Source of the DNA: Mycolicibacter algericus DSM 45454
GTDB taxonomy: Bacteria; Actinomycetota; Actinomycetes; Mycobacteriales; Mycobacteriaceae
Reading direction: 5' to 3'
Length of the DNA stretch: 64,000 bases
NCBI RefSeq assembly: GCF_002086455.1
Contig: NZ_MVHC01000002.1
Coordinates: 62,001-126,000, forward strand
Shown here: in pieces, positions 26,723-34,796 of the stretch
How the letters are laid out: every line of letters begins with the position of its first letter
How positions within the stretch are numbered: the first letter of the stretch is position 1
Position numbers and translations under genes: made by a program
The notes under the pieces: generated by a model
The model's input: the letters and a program-made list of their open reading frames with translations, nothing else
Database searches by the model: none
What the model was told of the DNA's origin: nothing

Positions 26723-27835
26723 GTGAAGCGTCGAACGGCACTGGGGCTGCCGCTCCTGTTGGCGGCGGGTCCCGCCCTGAGCCGCATCCCGCGGGCCGGT
26801 GCCGACGCCGGCCGGTGGTCGATCGACCGGGCCAACCGCTGGTATCAGGCGCAGGGCTGGCCCGTCGGCTCCAACTACATCACCTCGACCGCCGTCAACC
26901 AGCTCGAGATGTTTCAGCCCGGAACCTTCGACCTGCGGCGCATCGACGCCGAGCTGGGCTGGGCCCGCTCGGCGGGGTTCAACACCGTGCGGGTGTTCCT
27001 GCACGACCAGCTCTGGGCGGCCGACCGTAAGGGCTTCCAGTACCGGCTGGCCCAGTTCGTCTCCGTCGCCGCTCGGCGCCGGATCAAGCCGATGTTCGTA
27101 CTGTTCGATTCCTGCTGGGACCCGCACCCCAAGGCGGGCCAGCAGCTTGCGCCCCGGCCCGGTATCCACAACTCGCGGTGGGTGCAGAGCCCCGGCGCCG
27201 AGCGGCTCGGTGACCGCAACTACTACCGCACCCTCTATGACTACGTCACCGGCGTGATGACCCAGTTCCGCTACGACGAACGGATTCTGGCCTGGGACCT
27301 GTGGAACGAGCCGGACAACATGGCTCGGGAGTACAGCAGCGTCGAGCGCTCCGACAAACTCGACCTCATCAGCGACCTGCTTCCCCAGGTCTTCAGTTGG
27401 GCGCGCGCGGTCGACCCTCGTCAGCCGTTGACCAGTGGCATCTGGGAGGGCTCGCGGCAGGGCAGCACGATCGTCAACACCCAGCTCAACAGCTCCGACA
27501 TCATCACGTTCCACTCCTATGACAGGCCGGCGGCGTTCAGTGAGCGGATCGCCGAGCTCGCTCCGCTGGGCCGGCCGATGATGTGCACCGAGTATCTGGC
27601 GCGCACCAAGGGCAACACCATCGACGGGATTCTGCCGATCATGAAGCGCCACAATGTGGGCGCCTACAACTGGGGTTTCGTCGCCGGGCGAACGCAGACC
27701 TACCTGCCGTGGGACTCCTGGGACAGCCCCTACACCGCGGAGCCGCAGGTCTGGTTCCACGATCTGGTGCAGCCCACCGGGCGCGCCTACCGCAACCTGG
27801 AGATCTTGACGATCAGCAACTTGACCGGCCGGTGA
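26723..27835 (+). CDS. Secreted glycoside hydrolase family 5-like protein
   Basis: A 370-residue protein with an N-terminal export signal starting VKRRTALGLPLLLAAG. The catalytic domain is a (beta/alpha)8 barrel of the GH5/GH-A type. The acid/base Glu is in LAWDLWNEPDN (about residue 195) and the likely nucleophile Glu in MMCTEYL (about residue 291). FHSYDRP and NWGFVAG are also typical. Such enzymes cleave beta-linked glucans, mannans or xylans. The GTG at 26723 follows a TATGGT -10 box (26711-26716) at leaderless spacing. A polysaccharide target in the mycobacterial capsule or in the environment is possible. Confidence 0.8.
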   Translation: MKRRTALGLPLLLAAGPALSRIPRAGADAGRWSIDRANRWYQAQGWPVGSNYITSTAVNQLEMFQPGTFDLRRIDAELGWARSAGFNTVRVFLHDQLWAADRKGFQYRLAQFVSVAARRRIKPMFVLFDSCWDPHPKAGQQLAPRPGIHNSRWVQSPGAERLGDRNYYRTLYDYVTGVMTQFRYDERILAWDLWNEPDNMAREYSSVERSDKLDLISDLLPQVFSWARAVDPRQPLTSGIWEGSRQGSTIVNTQLNSSDIITFHSYDRPAAFSERIAELAPLGRPMMCTEYLARTKGNTIDGILPIMKRHNVGAYNWGFVAGRTQTYLPWDSWDSPYTAEPQVWFHDLVQPTGRAYRNLEILTISNLTGR

Positions 27836-27967
27836 CCGCAGACCGCCTTTCGGGGCAGGTTGGCACGACCGGCTGATAGCCGCTGGATTCAATGGTGAAA
27901 TTATTGGCGGCAATGTCATCAACCGCCGGTTCGGTGGTCGGTGTTCACGGGTCTGCTTGAGGAGTCG

Positions 27968-29788
27968 ATGATGGGCGAGACCGCGCCGGGTTCGCGGGCT
28001 GGGTCACGTGTTGGGCGCTACCTCCTCAAACGTCTGCTGGGCCGCGGCCCCACCGGCGAGGTTTACGAAGCCGTCGACACGCAGAAGGATCGCCCGGCCG
28101 CGCTCAAACTGCTTGCACCGGCGTTGGGCCGCGACCCGGCGTTCCGGGAGTGGTTGCAGCGTGAGGCGCTGACCGTCGGGCGGGTTCAGGAACCGCACGT
28201 GGTACCGGTCCGCGATTACGGCGACCTGGACGGCGAGGTCTTCATCGACATGCCCCTGGTCCACGGCGCCGACCTTTCCGCGCTGTTGAAACGCACCGGG
28301 GTGCTGCCGCCGTCGCGCGCCGTCAACATCGTGTGGCAGGCCGCCTCGGCGCTGGATGCCGCGCACGCCGCCGGGGTGATCCACCGCGGCGTCAAACCGC
28401 GGAACCTCCTGCTGACCGGTGACGACTTCGTCTACCTGGTGGACTTCGGCATCGCCGGGGCGCCCGGGGCGAACGCCGGTGACGCCGACCACGCGGGCGC
28501 TCGCTGGAAGTACTCGGCGCCGGAGCTGTTCTCCGGCGGCGACTTCGGCCCGGGCGTCGATGTCTACTCGCTGGCGTGCGTGCTCTACCAGTGCTTGACC
28601 GGCTCACCGCCGTACCGGGCCGACAGCGTCAAGATGCTGGCCAATGCTCATCAGACCAAGCCCATTCCGCGGCCCAGCCATGCCGGGTCCACGATCCCGC
28701 CCACCTTTGACGCGGTGATCGCCAAGGGCATGGCCAAGGATCCTCAGGAGCGCTATGGCAGCGCCGCCGAACTGGCGACCGCGGCCTATCAGGCGCTCGG
28801 TGCGCCCGATCAGCACCGGACGCTGCAGATCTACGAGGCCAGTCAACAGTCCACCCTGCCGTTGATCGAGCAACCGAAGCCGAGCGTGCCGCCAGTGGTG
28901 CCGACTGCGCAGCCGCCCGAACAACCGAAACCACCGGCGGCACCGGCCGCGACGTCGCCGGCAGGTCCGGTGCCGCCCGCGCCGCCGGTGTCGCCCGCCC
29001 CGCCGGTGTCACAGGCCGCGACCCAACCGAGCACCCCGGCGCCCACCGCGCCGACCACACCGGAAACCGAACCCGCTCCGGCACCGGAACCGGTGGGTGC
29101 CGCCGTCCGCGCCACCGGACAGCCGAGCATTCCGCGCATCTCGACCCCCGACCATGACTGGTTCAGCTCGCCGCGACCGGTGCCCGCCTATCGCAATCCC
29201 GCCAAACGCAAGAAACTGCTGCGTCTTGCCGCGGCGCTGGCCGTGGTCGTGGGGCTGATCACCTGGCTGACGAACCGGTCGGGTTCCGATGAATTCGCCG
29301 CCGACAGCGACCTGCCGGGGTCCGCCGCCGCTGCCAGTGAGCCCGCATCGCCGGTGTCGAACGCCGAAGCCCAGGCGCGGTTGCTCAAACTGCTGCCCGC
29401 CGGTTATCCGCAGGACGCCTGCGCGTCGACCACACCGATGGGCGGCGCCATCGCGGAGGTGACCTGCGGCCGCAACGTCGATGTGGACGGCCCGCCCTCG
29501 GCGACCTACTCGCTGTTCCCGAATGCCGGCACGTTGCGGCTGAGTTTCGATAACACCGTGCAGGCCACCAACGTCGTCACCTGTCCGGGCCGGATCCAGT
29601 CGCCGGGGGCGTGGCACCGGACCGCCACACCGGACAAACCGAGCGGAATGCTGTTGTGCGGCACGCGGCAGGGCTCGCCCACGCTGGTGTGGACCAACGA
29701 TGCCGACCTGATGATGGCGGCGCTGCGCACCGAACACAGCACCCCGAGCCTGGAGCAGTTCTATTCCTGGTGGAGTTCGCATTCCTGA
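27968..29788 (+). CDS. Transmembrane Ser/Thr protein kinase with altered HRD motif (possible pseudokinase)
   Basis: A 606-residue PknB-type membrane kinase. The kinase domain (about 18-275) has the glycine loop GRGPTGEVYEA, the ATP-anchoring Lys47 in AALKLL, DFG at 159-161 and SAPE. The catalytic loop reads HRGVKPRN: the proton-accepting Asp of HRD is Gly141 (codon GGC, one base from GAC). The activation segment lacks the usual paired threonines. A proline/alanine-rich linker follows, then a transmembrane helix near 412-435 and an external domain of about 160 residues with four cysteines. ATG at 27968 follows GAGGAG. Phosphotransfer is doubtful; a scaffold or sensor role is possible. Confidence 0.85.
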   Translation: MMGETAPGSRAGSRVGRYLLKRLLGRGPTGEVYEAVDTQKDRPAALKLLAPALGRDPAFREWLQREALTVGRVQEPHVVPVRDYGDLDGEVFIDMPLVHGADLSALLKRTGVLPPSRAVNIVWQAASALDAAHAAGVIHRGVKPRNLLLTGDDFVYLVDFGIAGAPGANAGDADHAGARWKYSAPELFSGGDFGPGVDVYSLACVLYQCLTGSPPYRADSVKMLANAHQTKPIPRPSHAGSTIPPTFDAVIAKGMAKDPQERYGSAAELATAAYQALGAPDQHRTLQIYEASQQSTLPLIEQPKPSVPPVVPTAQPPEQPKPPAAPAATSPAGPVPPAPPVSPAPPVSQAATQPSTPAPTAPTTPETEPAPAPEPVGAAVRATGQPSIPRISTPDHDWFSSPRPVPAYRNPAKRKKLLRLAAALAVVVGLITWLTNRSGSDEFAADSDLPGSAAAASEPASPVSNAEAQARLLKLLPAGYPQDACASTTPMGGAIAEVTCGRNVDVDGPPSATYSLFPNAGTLRLSFDNTVQATNVVTCPGRIQSPGAWHRTATPDKPSGMLLCGTRQGSPTLVWTNDADLMMAALRTEHSTPSLEQFYSWWSSHS

Positions 29789-29862
29789 CCGGCCGTGCCG
29801 CGCCGACGCAACGAGATGTATCGCAACTCTGAGACGCGGGCAAACAACAAGGTCAAATCCGT

Positions 29863-29868
29863 TAAGAT
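29863..29868 (+). promoter_or_regulatory. Extended -10 of first MPT63-like gene
   Basis: GTTAAGAT contains the TANNNT box TAAGAT at 29863-29868, about 55 bp before the ATG at 29926. The second MPT63-like gene has GTTAGGAT at the matching place, and both leaders share CGAACCGAGGAGTCA with its GGAGG-like ribosome site. The match between paralogues supports a real promoter. Confidence 0.55.
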
Positions 29869-29925
29869 CTGCGGTCTGGACTACATAACCCCCGAGATCC
29901 AGTCGAACCGAGGAGTCAACCAATA

Positions 29926-30933
29926 ATGAAGTTGATCACTACTGCCGTCGCAGCAGCGGGAGCATTGGCCGCGGCCGGCGCCCTCAGCGTCGCAACCGCC
30001 GGCGCCGACGCCGGTGACGTCACTCCGACGACCCACCCGATCGGAAGCCAGGCCACCATCGACAACGGCGGGGTAATCCAAGGCTGGACCATCAGCGACC
30101 TGCGGCCCAGCTCGGACGCCATTCCCTACCAGCCACACGGCACGCTGTGGGAGGCCACCGCCACCGACGTCGCCATTCAGGGCACCGTCACCCCGGTCGT
30201 CGCCAACCTCGGCGCCCGGTCGCCCAGCGGTCAGACCTACCCCGCGCTGTTCGGTGTCGCCACCCCGCAGGGCGTGAACCCCTCGAACCTGGCGCAGGGC
30301 CAGAAGACCACCGGCAAGGTGTACTTCGACGTCACCGGCGACGCGCCCAACAGCGCGGTCTACCAGTTCGCCGGCAAGGACCAGCTGATCTGGGTCCAGG
30401 CGGCACCGGCCAACGGCGGTTCGTCGGCCCCGGCGGCCGGCTCGCAGCGCAGCCCTGCGGCCACCAGCGGAAAGCCGGCGCAGTCGGGCAGCCAGACCAC
30501 CCCGGCGCCCGCCGGCAACCAGACCACCGGCAGCGAGAGTGCCCCGTCGGCCACCGGCAGTCAGGGCACGCCGCTGAACTCCGCCAGCCAGGGCACCCCG
30601 CTGCCGGCCGAGGCCGACGGCACGCCGGCGACCACCGGAAGCACCGAGGGCACCCCGGCAGCGGCAAGCGGCTCGGAGACGCCGACCTCGGCGGGCACCC
30701 CCGAGGCGTCCGCTCCGGCCAACACCCCGGCGGCGGCCGGCAGCTCCGGCACGCCGCTTCCCGCCGAGACCCCCGGCGCCCCGACCGCAGGGTCGGAAAG
30801 CCCGGCTGCGGCCAGCTCGCACGGCAGCGACGCCGGCGGCGCGACGGCTTCGGGTGGAAACCAGGGCACGCCGCTTCCCGCCCCGGGTGCGCCGGCAGCC
30901 GGCGGCACGAGCAACGTGACCGGGTCGAACTGA
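29926..30933 (+). CDS. MPT63-like (DUF1942) secreted protein with long Ser/Thr/Pro tail, copy 1
   Basis: A 335-residue exported protein. The signal peptide is residues 1-28 (MKLITTAVAAAGALAAAGAL ... GADA). Residues 30-160 form the MPT63-type beta-sandwich domain: GWTISDLRPSSDAIPYQP, GTLWEATATDVAIQGTV and GKVYFDVTGDAPNSAVY. MPT63 is normally about 159 residues, so the remaining 175 residues are extra. This tail is rich in Gly, Ser, Thr, Pro and Ala, with repeated SQGTPLPAE, SSGTPLPAE and NQGTPLPAP motifs. It looks disordered and may be O-mannosylated or wall-spanning. A paralogue with the same leader follows. The function of MPT63 is unknown. Confidence 0.85.
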   Translation: MKLITTAVAAAGALAAAGALSVATAGADAGDVTPTTHPIGSQATIDNGGVIQGWTISDLRPSSDAIPYQPHGTLWEATATDVAIQGTVTPVVANLGARSPSGQTYPALFGVATPQGVNPSNLAQGQKTTGKVYFDVTGDAPNSAVYQFAGKDQLIWVQAAPANGGSSAPAAGSQRSPAATSGKPAQSGSQTTPAPAGNQTTGSESAPSATGSQGTPLNSASQGTPLPAEADGTPATTGSTEGTPAAASGSETPTSAGTPEASAPANTPAAAGSSGTPLPAETPGAPTAGSESPAAASSHGSDAGGATASGGNQGTPLPAPGAPAAGGTSNVTGSN

Positions 30934-30953
30934 CCGCGCCATAGGTCGTTCAT

Positions 30954-30989
30954 CCGGCCCGGCCTCCGCTTCCGCGGGGGCCGGGCCGG
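30954..30989 (+). terminator. GC-rich hairpin terminator
   Basis: Perfect 11-bp arms CCGGCCCGGCC (30954-30964) and GGCCGGGCCGG (30979-30989) enclose a 14-nt loop, 20 bp after the first MPT63-like stop. There is no clear T-tract, as is usual for mycobacterial terminators. It separates the two paralogues into two transcription units. Confidence 0.6.
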
Positions 30990-31023
30990 ACTCGTTTCCG
31001 CGGCGGCCCGGTCGGCGGCCCGT

Positions 31024-31029
31024 TAGGAT
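31024..31029 (+). promoter_or_regulatory. Extended -10 of second MPT63-like gene
   Basis: GTTAGGAT contains TAGGAT (31024-31029), about 55 bp before the ATG at 31084. The spacing and the downstream leader CGAACCGAGGAGTCA match those of the first copy, which suggests both promoters come from one duplication. Confidence 0.55.
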
Positions 31030-31083
31030 TCAGTACCTGAGTACCAATCACCGGGATGCCGCCGAACCGAGGAGTCAGACCAC

Positions 31084-31824
31084 ATGAAGTCCATCTCGAC
31101 CGTCCTGGCAGCCGGAGCATTGGCCGCCGCCGGTGCGTTCAGCACCGGAATCGCCGCCGCGGACGAGCCTGCCCCGGCCACTCACCCGCTCGGCACCCAG
31201 GGCACGCTGCCGGAGGGTCCCGGAGTGCACGGCTGGACAGTCGCCGACCTACGGCCCAGCTCGGATACCATCCCTTACCAACCGCGCGGCACGCTGTGGG
31301 AGGCCACCGCCACCGACGAGGCGATCCAGGGCACCGTGTTCCCGATCGTCGCCAACCTCAGTGCCCGCTCCGCCAGCGGCCAGGATTACCAGTCGCTGTT
31401 CACCGTGCCCACTCCGCAGGGCATCGTGCCGACCGGCCTGACCCAGGGCCAGAAGACCAGCGGCAAGGTCTATTTCGACGTCACCGGCGACGCGCCGAAC
31501 AGCATGGTGTATCAGGCCGGCGGCGCCGACCTGATCCGGTGGGTGGTTCCGGCGCCGCAACCGCAGTCCCGGCCGGCCGCGCCGCAGCCGCAGGCTCCGG
31601 CCGGAGCCGGATCGCAGTCCCCCGCGAGTGGCGGCAGCCATCGGGCGCCGGCCCCGGCTCAAGGCCCGTCATCGCGCCCCGCCAATCCGGCGCCGGCTTC
31701 ACCGCCCGTTGGCAGCTCCGGCACGCCGCTACCCGAAGGCAGCTCCGGCACGCCGCTGCCGGCCGAGGCCCCCGATTCGTCGGCGACGTCGGGCGGTTCG
31801 GCGGGGACCCCGGCAAGTCCCTGA
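31084..31824 (+). CDS. MPT63-like (DUF1942) secreted protein with Pro-rich tail, copy 2
   Basis: A 246-residue paralogue of the preceding gene. The signal peptide covers about residues 1-26 (MKSISTVLAAGALAAAGAF ... IAAA-DEP). The MPT63-type domain has the same landmarks: GWTVADLRPSSDTIPYQP, GTLWEATATDEAIQGTV and GKVYFDVTGDAPNSMVY. The tail of about 85 residues is Pro/Ala/Ser-rich, with two adjacent copies of GSSGTPLP, the motif repeated in copy 1. The tails differ in length and composition but keep this motif, so it is probably selected. It is convergent with the reductase gene, leaving 23 bp between them. Confidence 0.85.
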   Translation: MKSISTVLAAGALAAAGAFSTGIAAADEPAPATHPLGTQGTLPEGPGVHGWTVADLRPSSDTIPYQPRGTLWEATATDEAIQGTVFPIVANLSARSASGQDYQSLFTVPTPQGIVPTGLTQGQKTSGKVYFDVTGDAPNSMVYQAGGADLIRWVVPAPQPQSRPAAPQPQAPAGAGSQSPASGGSHRAPAPAQGPSSRPANPAPASPPVGSSGTPLPEGSSGTPLPAEAPDSSATSGGSAGTPASP

Positions 31825-31847
31825 CGCTCGGTCGGGCCTCGGACCGA

Positions 31848-32936
31848 TCAGAGTTTGAAGCGGCCGGCGAAACCCCGCAACGGCAGGTCGGCACTGGTCA
31901 ACAGGCCCGGACGGGCGGCCACCACCGAACTGATCGCGTTGAGTGCCGGCAGCCCGGTCACGGTCATCCCGATCGAGGCGAAGTTGTCCGGATCTGACAG
32001 GTCGACGCCGGGCTTCGGCAAGATCATGTGCTTGTTGTACACGCACGGATCACCGGTGACCCGGGTGATGTAGCAGCCCTTGATCTTCCAGTTCGGTTCG
32101 GTGTGCGGGGTCATCTGCCATTCCAGGTGCGTTTCGACGCGCGGCACACCGTCGACCATGCCCTGGTACTTGATGTAGTTGCCGCCCAACGAACCTTTGG
32201 GCAAGGTGTACCAGCCCAGGTCGACGTCTTTGGTGCACACCCCCAGCTCATAGCCGAAGGTGACCTCGTCGAGTGTCAGGTCGAAGCAGTCGGCCATCAT
32301 CAGCACGCTGTCTGCGAAGACGCGGGTGAACTTCTCCAGCTTGGCCGGGATCTCCGGATCATCGGCCGGCTGGCCGTAGCCGACCTCGATCCAGGTCTCC
32401 TTTGAGTGATGGCAGGACACGTCGACCGATTCGATGGTGGTGACGTTCTCGATCTCGGCGACGTCGGCCGCAGCGACCACGCCCAGGATCTGGTTGAGGC
32501 CCGGGTTCATCCCGGTGCCGTAGAAGGTCGACCCGCCCTTTTTGCACGCCTCGGCCAGCAGTTGTGTCACCGGCTTCCCCGACGGGTGCGGGTGGTTGTG
32601 GTCACGATGCCAGCCGGTGATCCAGTCCGCGGTGGTGACGATGTTGATGCCCGCCTCCAGAACCTTGACGTAGAGGTCCTCATCGGGGAACACGCCGTGG
32701 AAGGTCAGCACGTCCGGTTTGGCGGCGATGATCTCCTCGACGGTCCCGGTCGCTATCACCCCGTTGGGCGAGATCCCGGCCAGCTCGCCGGCGTCCTTGC
32801 CGACCTTCTCGGGCGAGTAGCAATGCACGCCAACAAGTTCGAGATCGGGGCGAGGCGCGATCCGCTTGATCATCTCGGTACCGACATTGCCGGTGGCGAC
32901 CTGGAACACGCGGATCGGTGCGTCGGATGCGGTCAT
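31848..32936 (-). CDS. Dihydrodipicolinate reductase-like NAD(P)-dependent oxidoreductase
   Basis: A 362-residue Rossmann protein of the DapB-like/2,4-diaminopentanoate dehydrogenase-like family common in mycobacteria. The cofactor loop is RVFQVATGNVGTEMIKRI (about residues 9-26), then TFHGVFPDED and YGTGMNPGLNQIL. It is longer than true DapB and lacks its substrate signature, so the role is probably in catabolism rather than lysine synthesis. The ATG overlaps the TGA of the upstream Rieske oxygenase gene, so the pair is coupled and may act on the same substrate. The pair is divergent from a TetR gene. The substrate is unknown. Confidence 0.8.
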   Translation of the reverse strand: MTASDAPIRVFQVATGNVGTEMIKRIAPRPDLELVGVHCYSPEKVGKDAGELAGISPNGVIATGTVEEIIAAKPDVLTFHGVFPDEDLYVKVLEAGINIVTTADWITGWHRDHNHPHPSGKPVTQLLAEACKKGGSTFYGTGMNPGLNQILGVVAAADVAEIENVTTIESVDVSCHHSKETWIEVGYGQPADDPEIPAKLEKFTRVFADSVLMMADCFDLTLDEVTFGYELGVCTKDVDLGWYTLPKGSLGGNYIKYQGMVDGVPRVETHLEWQMTPHTEPNWKIKGCYITRVTGDPCVYNKHMILPKPGVDLSDPDNFASIGMTVTGLPALNAISSVVAARPGLLTSADLPLRGFAGRFKL

Positions 32937-33967
32937 GCGGGTGAGCCTTTCTGGACTGTGGCTTCAGCGACCTCGGCAGCACTGCCGCCGATGCCGTCGG
33001 GATAGAACTGCTTGGCCCACTGCCGGATTGCGGTGAAGCCCTCGTACTCGGCGCTGGCCAGGGCCGGTGGGTCCGAATAGCGCTGGTGCGACCAGATGTA
33101 GATGTCCTGTTCGAATTGGCGGATCACTTCCCGCCCGAATTCGGCGCCCCGGGCCTCGGCGCGCGCGGGGTCGGCGCCCGGCGTCCGGCCGATGTAGACC
33201 ATGAACCGGACGTCGGAGGTGCGGTCGTCGACCGGGGTGATCGCCGAGATGGTGCGGTTGTCGATCATGCCCCAGCTCTTGGTCACCGCGATGCCCAGGC
33301 CGCCGTTGATGGCCTCCACCCCACTGTTGACATCTTCGATCCGCTGACCGTCGTCGCCTTCGAAGGTGATGGTGAAGTCCACGTAGGACACCGGTTCGGC
33401 GAAGTCGTGGCGGGTGAACACCGGCACGATCGGGGTGCGGTGCACGTATTTGAAGTGGGCGAAATCCACCCCGTTCTCCAGCACGTACTGCGGGTGCATC
33501 TCGAGAGACCGCCGGTAAAGCCGCTGCTGCGGGTAATAGTCGGCGGCGGTGCGGTCATCGAAACTCGCGAACACGTCGGGCGGGTCGAAATACGGCTCGC
33601 GTCGGTCCACGTCATGCCAGATGTAGACCGACTCGTTGCGCTCGACGACCGGGTAGGTGCCGATCCGCCGGCCGCGGTTGGGCTTGTCCTGGTAGGGGAT
33701 ACAGACGTTGCGGCCCTGGGAGTTCCACTGCCAGCCGTGAAACGGGCACTGCAGCACCTCGCCGCAGACGGTGCCGCCGTAGCCCAGGTGCGCCCCGAGA
33801 TGCTCGCAGTAGGCGTTCATCACGGTGAGCTGGCCGGATTCGGCACGCCAGGCGACCATCTCCTGATCGAAGTACTTCATGCTGTGGACCTCGCCGAGAC
33901 CGATCTCGTCGGACCAGGCGACCTGAAACCAGCCGGTCGGCTTCATCGACAGCGGCGGTTTAGCCAT
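32933..33967 (-). CDS. Rieske [2Fe-2S] oxygenase, KshA-like
   Basis: A 344-residue terminal oxygenase. The Rieske cluster ligands are Cys/His in YCEHLGAHLG and CPFHGWQW (residues about 53-78). The mononuclear iron site is indicated by NGVDFAHFKYVH, where the two His are ligands. This architecture resembles 3-ketosteroid 9-alpha-hydroxylase oxygenase and related sterol enzymes, which need a separate reductase; none is adjacent. The ATG at 33967 (MAKPPLSMKPTGWF) is the natural start, although an open frame continues to 34015. It is followed by the DapB-like gene with ATGA overlap. Divergent TetR control is likely. Confidence 0.88.
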   Translation of the reverse strand: MAKPPLSMKPTGWFQVAWSDEIGLGEVHSMKYFDQEMVAWRAESGQLTVMNAYCEHLGAHLGYGGTVCGEVLQCPFHGWQWNSQGRNVCIPYQDKPNRGRRIGTYPVVERNESVYIWHDVDRREPYFDPPDVFASFDDRTAADYYPQQRLYRRSLEMHPQYVLENGVDFAHFKYVHRTPIVPVFTRHDFAEPVSYVDFTITFEGDDGQRIEDVNSGVEAINGGLGIAVTKSWGMIDNRTISAITPVDDRTSDVRFMVYIGRTPGADPARAEARGAEFGREVIRQFEQDIYIWSHQRYSDPPALASAEYEGFTAIRQWAKQFYPDGIGGSAAEVAEATVQKGSPA

Positions 33968-34035
33968 GCGCAGATGTCCTCTCCGAAGTCTGGACCGGGC
34001 CGACTTCCGCAGCATAGTTCGACCCGCACCAGAAT

Positions 34036-34051
34036 CATAGTGGGTGCTATG
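34036..34051. promoter_or_regulatory. Inverted repeat, candidate TetR operator
   Basis: CATAG-TGGGTG-CTATG lies between the Rieske gene start (33967) and the TetR start (34075). A TAGGAT -10 box (34062-34067) then gives leaderless spacing to the TetR ATG. Symmetry and place fit autoregulation plus control of the divergent oxygenase operon. Confidence 0.5.
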
Positions 34052-34074
34052 GAAATGTTGCTAGGATTCCCGGG

Positions 34075-34707
34075 ATGACGCAACCGGCGCCTCGGCGCAG
34101 CAACAAGCGGGGGCTGGCAACCCGCGAGGCGATGCTCGACGCCGCAGTGCGCTCACTGGCCACCGGCGATCCGGGAGCGGTGTCGGCGAGCCGGATCGCC
34201 AGGGAGAGCGGCGCCACCTGGGGTGCGGTGCAGTATCAGTTCGGCGACGTCGACGGCTTCTGGGCGGCGGTGCTGCATCGGACCGCCGAACGCCGCGATG
34301 CGGCGATGTCGGCATTCGCCGGTGTGAAAACGGATGCGCCGCTGCGGGATCGGGTCGCCGCGATCATCGATACGCTATATGACGGGTTGGCGTCGCAGGA
34401 TTCGCGGGCGATCGAGAACCTGCGGGCCGCGCTCCCCCGCGATCACAGTGAGCTGGAACGGCTGTACCCGCGCACCGCGGCGGAGTTGTTCTCCTGGGGC
34501 AGAAGCTGGCTGCAGACCTGCCACAGTGCGTTCGCAGGCCTCGGGGTCGACCCACAGCGGGTGCGCGAGGTGGCCGCTCTCATTCCGGGTGCGATGCGCG
34601 GGCTGGTCTCCGAGCGCCAGCTGGGCTCGTACGCCGATCTCGAGGAGGCCCGCCGCGGATTGACCAACGCGCTGGCGGCGTATCTCGAAGAGTCGCGGGG
34701 CAGCTGA
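34075..34707 (+). CDS. TetR family transcriptional regulator
   Basis: A 210-residue TetR protein. The DNA-binding domain (about residues 12-62) has RGLATREAMLDAAVRSLA and SASRIARESGATWGAVQYQFGDVDGFW, with the YxFG ending. The C-terminal ligand domain is all helical with no recognised effector site. The ATG at 34075 fits leaderless transcription. It is divergent from the Rieske/DapB-like pair over 107 bp that contain an inverted repeat, so it probably represses those genes until a substrate or CoA ester binds. KstR-like control of steroid genes is one possibility but is not shown. Confidence 0.87.
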   Translation: MTQPAPRRSNKRGLATREAMLDAAVRSLATGDPGAVSASRIARESGATWGAVQYQFGDVDGFWAAVLHRTAERRDAAMSAFAGVKTDAPLRDRVAAIIDTLYDGLASQDSRAIENLRAALPRDHSELERLYPRTAAELFSWGRSWLQTCHSAFAGLGVDPQRVREVAALIPGAMRGLVSERQLGSYADLEEARRGLTNALAAYLEESRGS

Positions 34708-34796
34708 GGCGGCGCGACGCCATCGCTGAACGAGGTACGTCGACCGAGCCCGAGCCGGTGGCGACAGTGGGTCGGCGGACCACTACTATCCACCTC

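Noticed and set aside
25778..27922. 714-codon open frame on the minus strand
   Set aside because: It crosses the SDR gene, its promoter and the GH5 gene in a wrong frame and is a high-GC artefact without family motifs.
31848..32936. dapB, lysine biosynthesis dihydrodipicolinate reductase
   Set aside because: The protein is 362 residues instead of about 245 and lacks the DapB substrate motif; only the Rossmann fold is shared.
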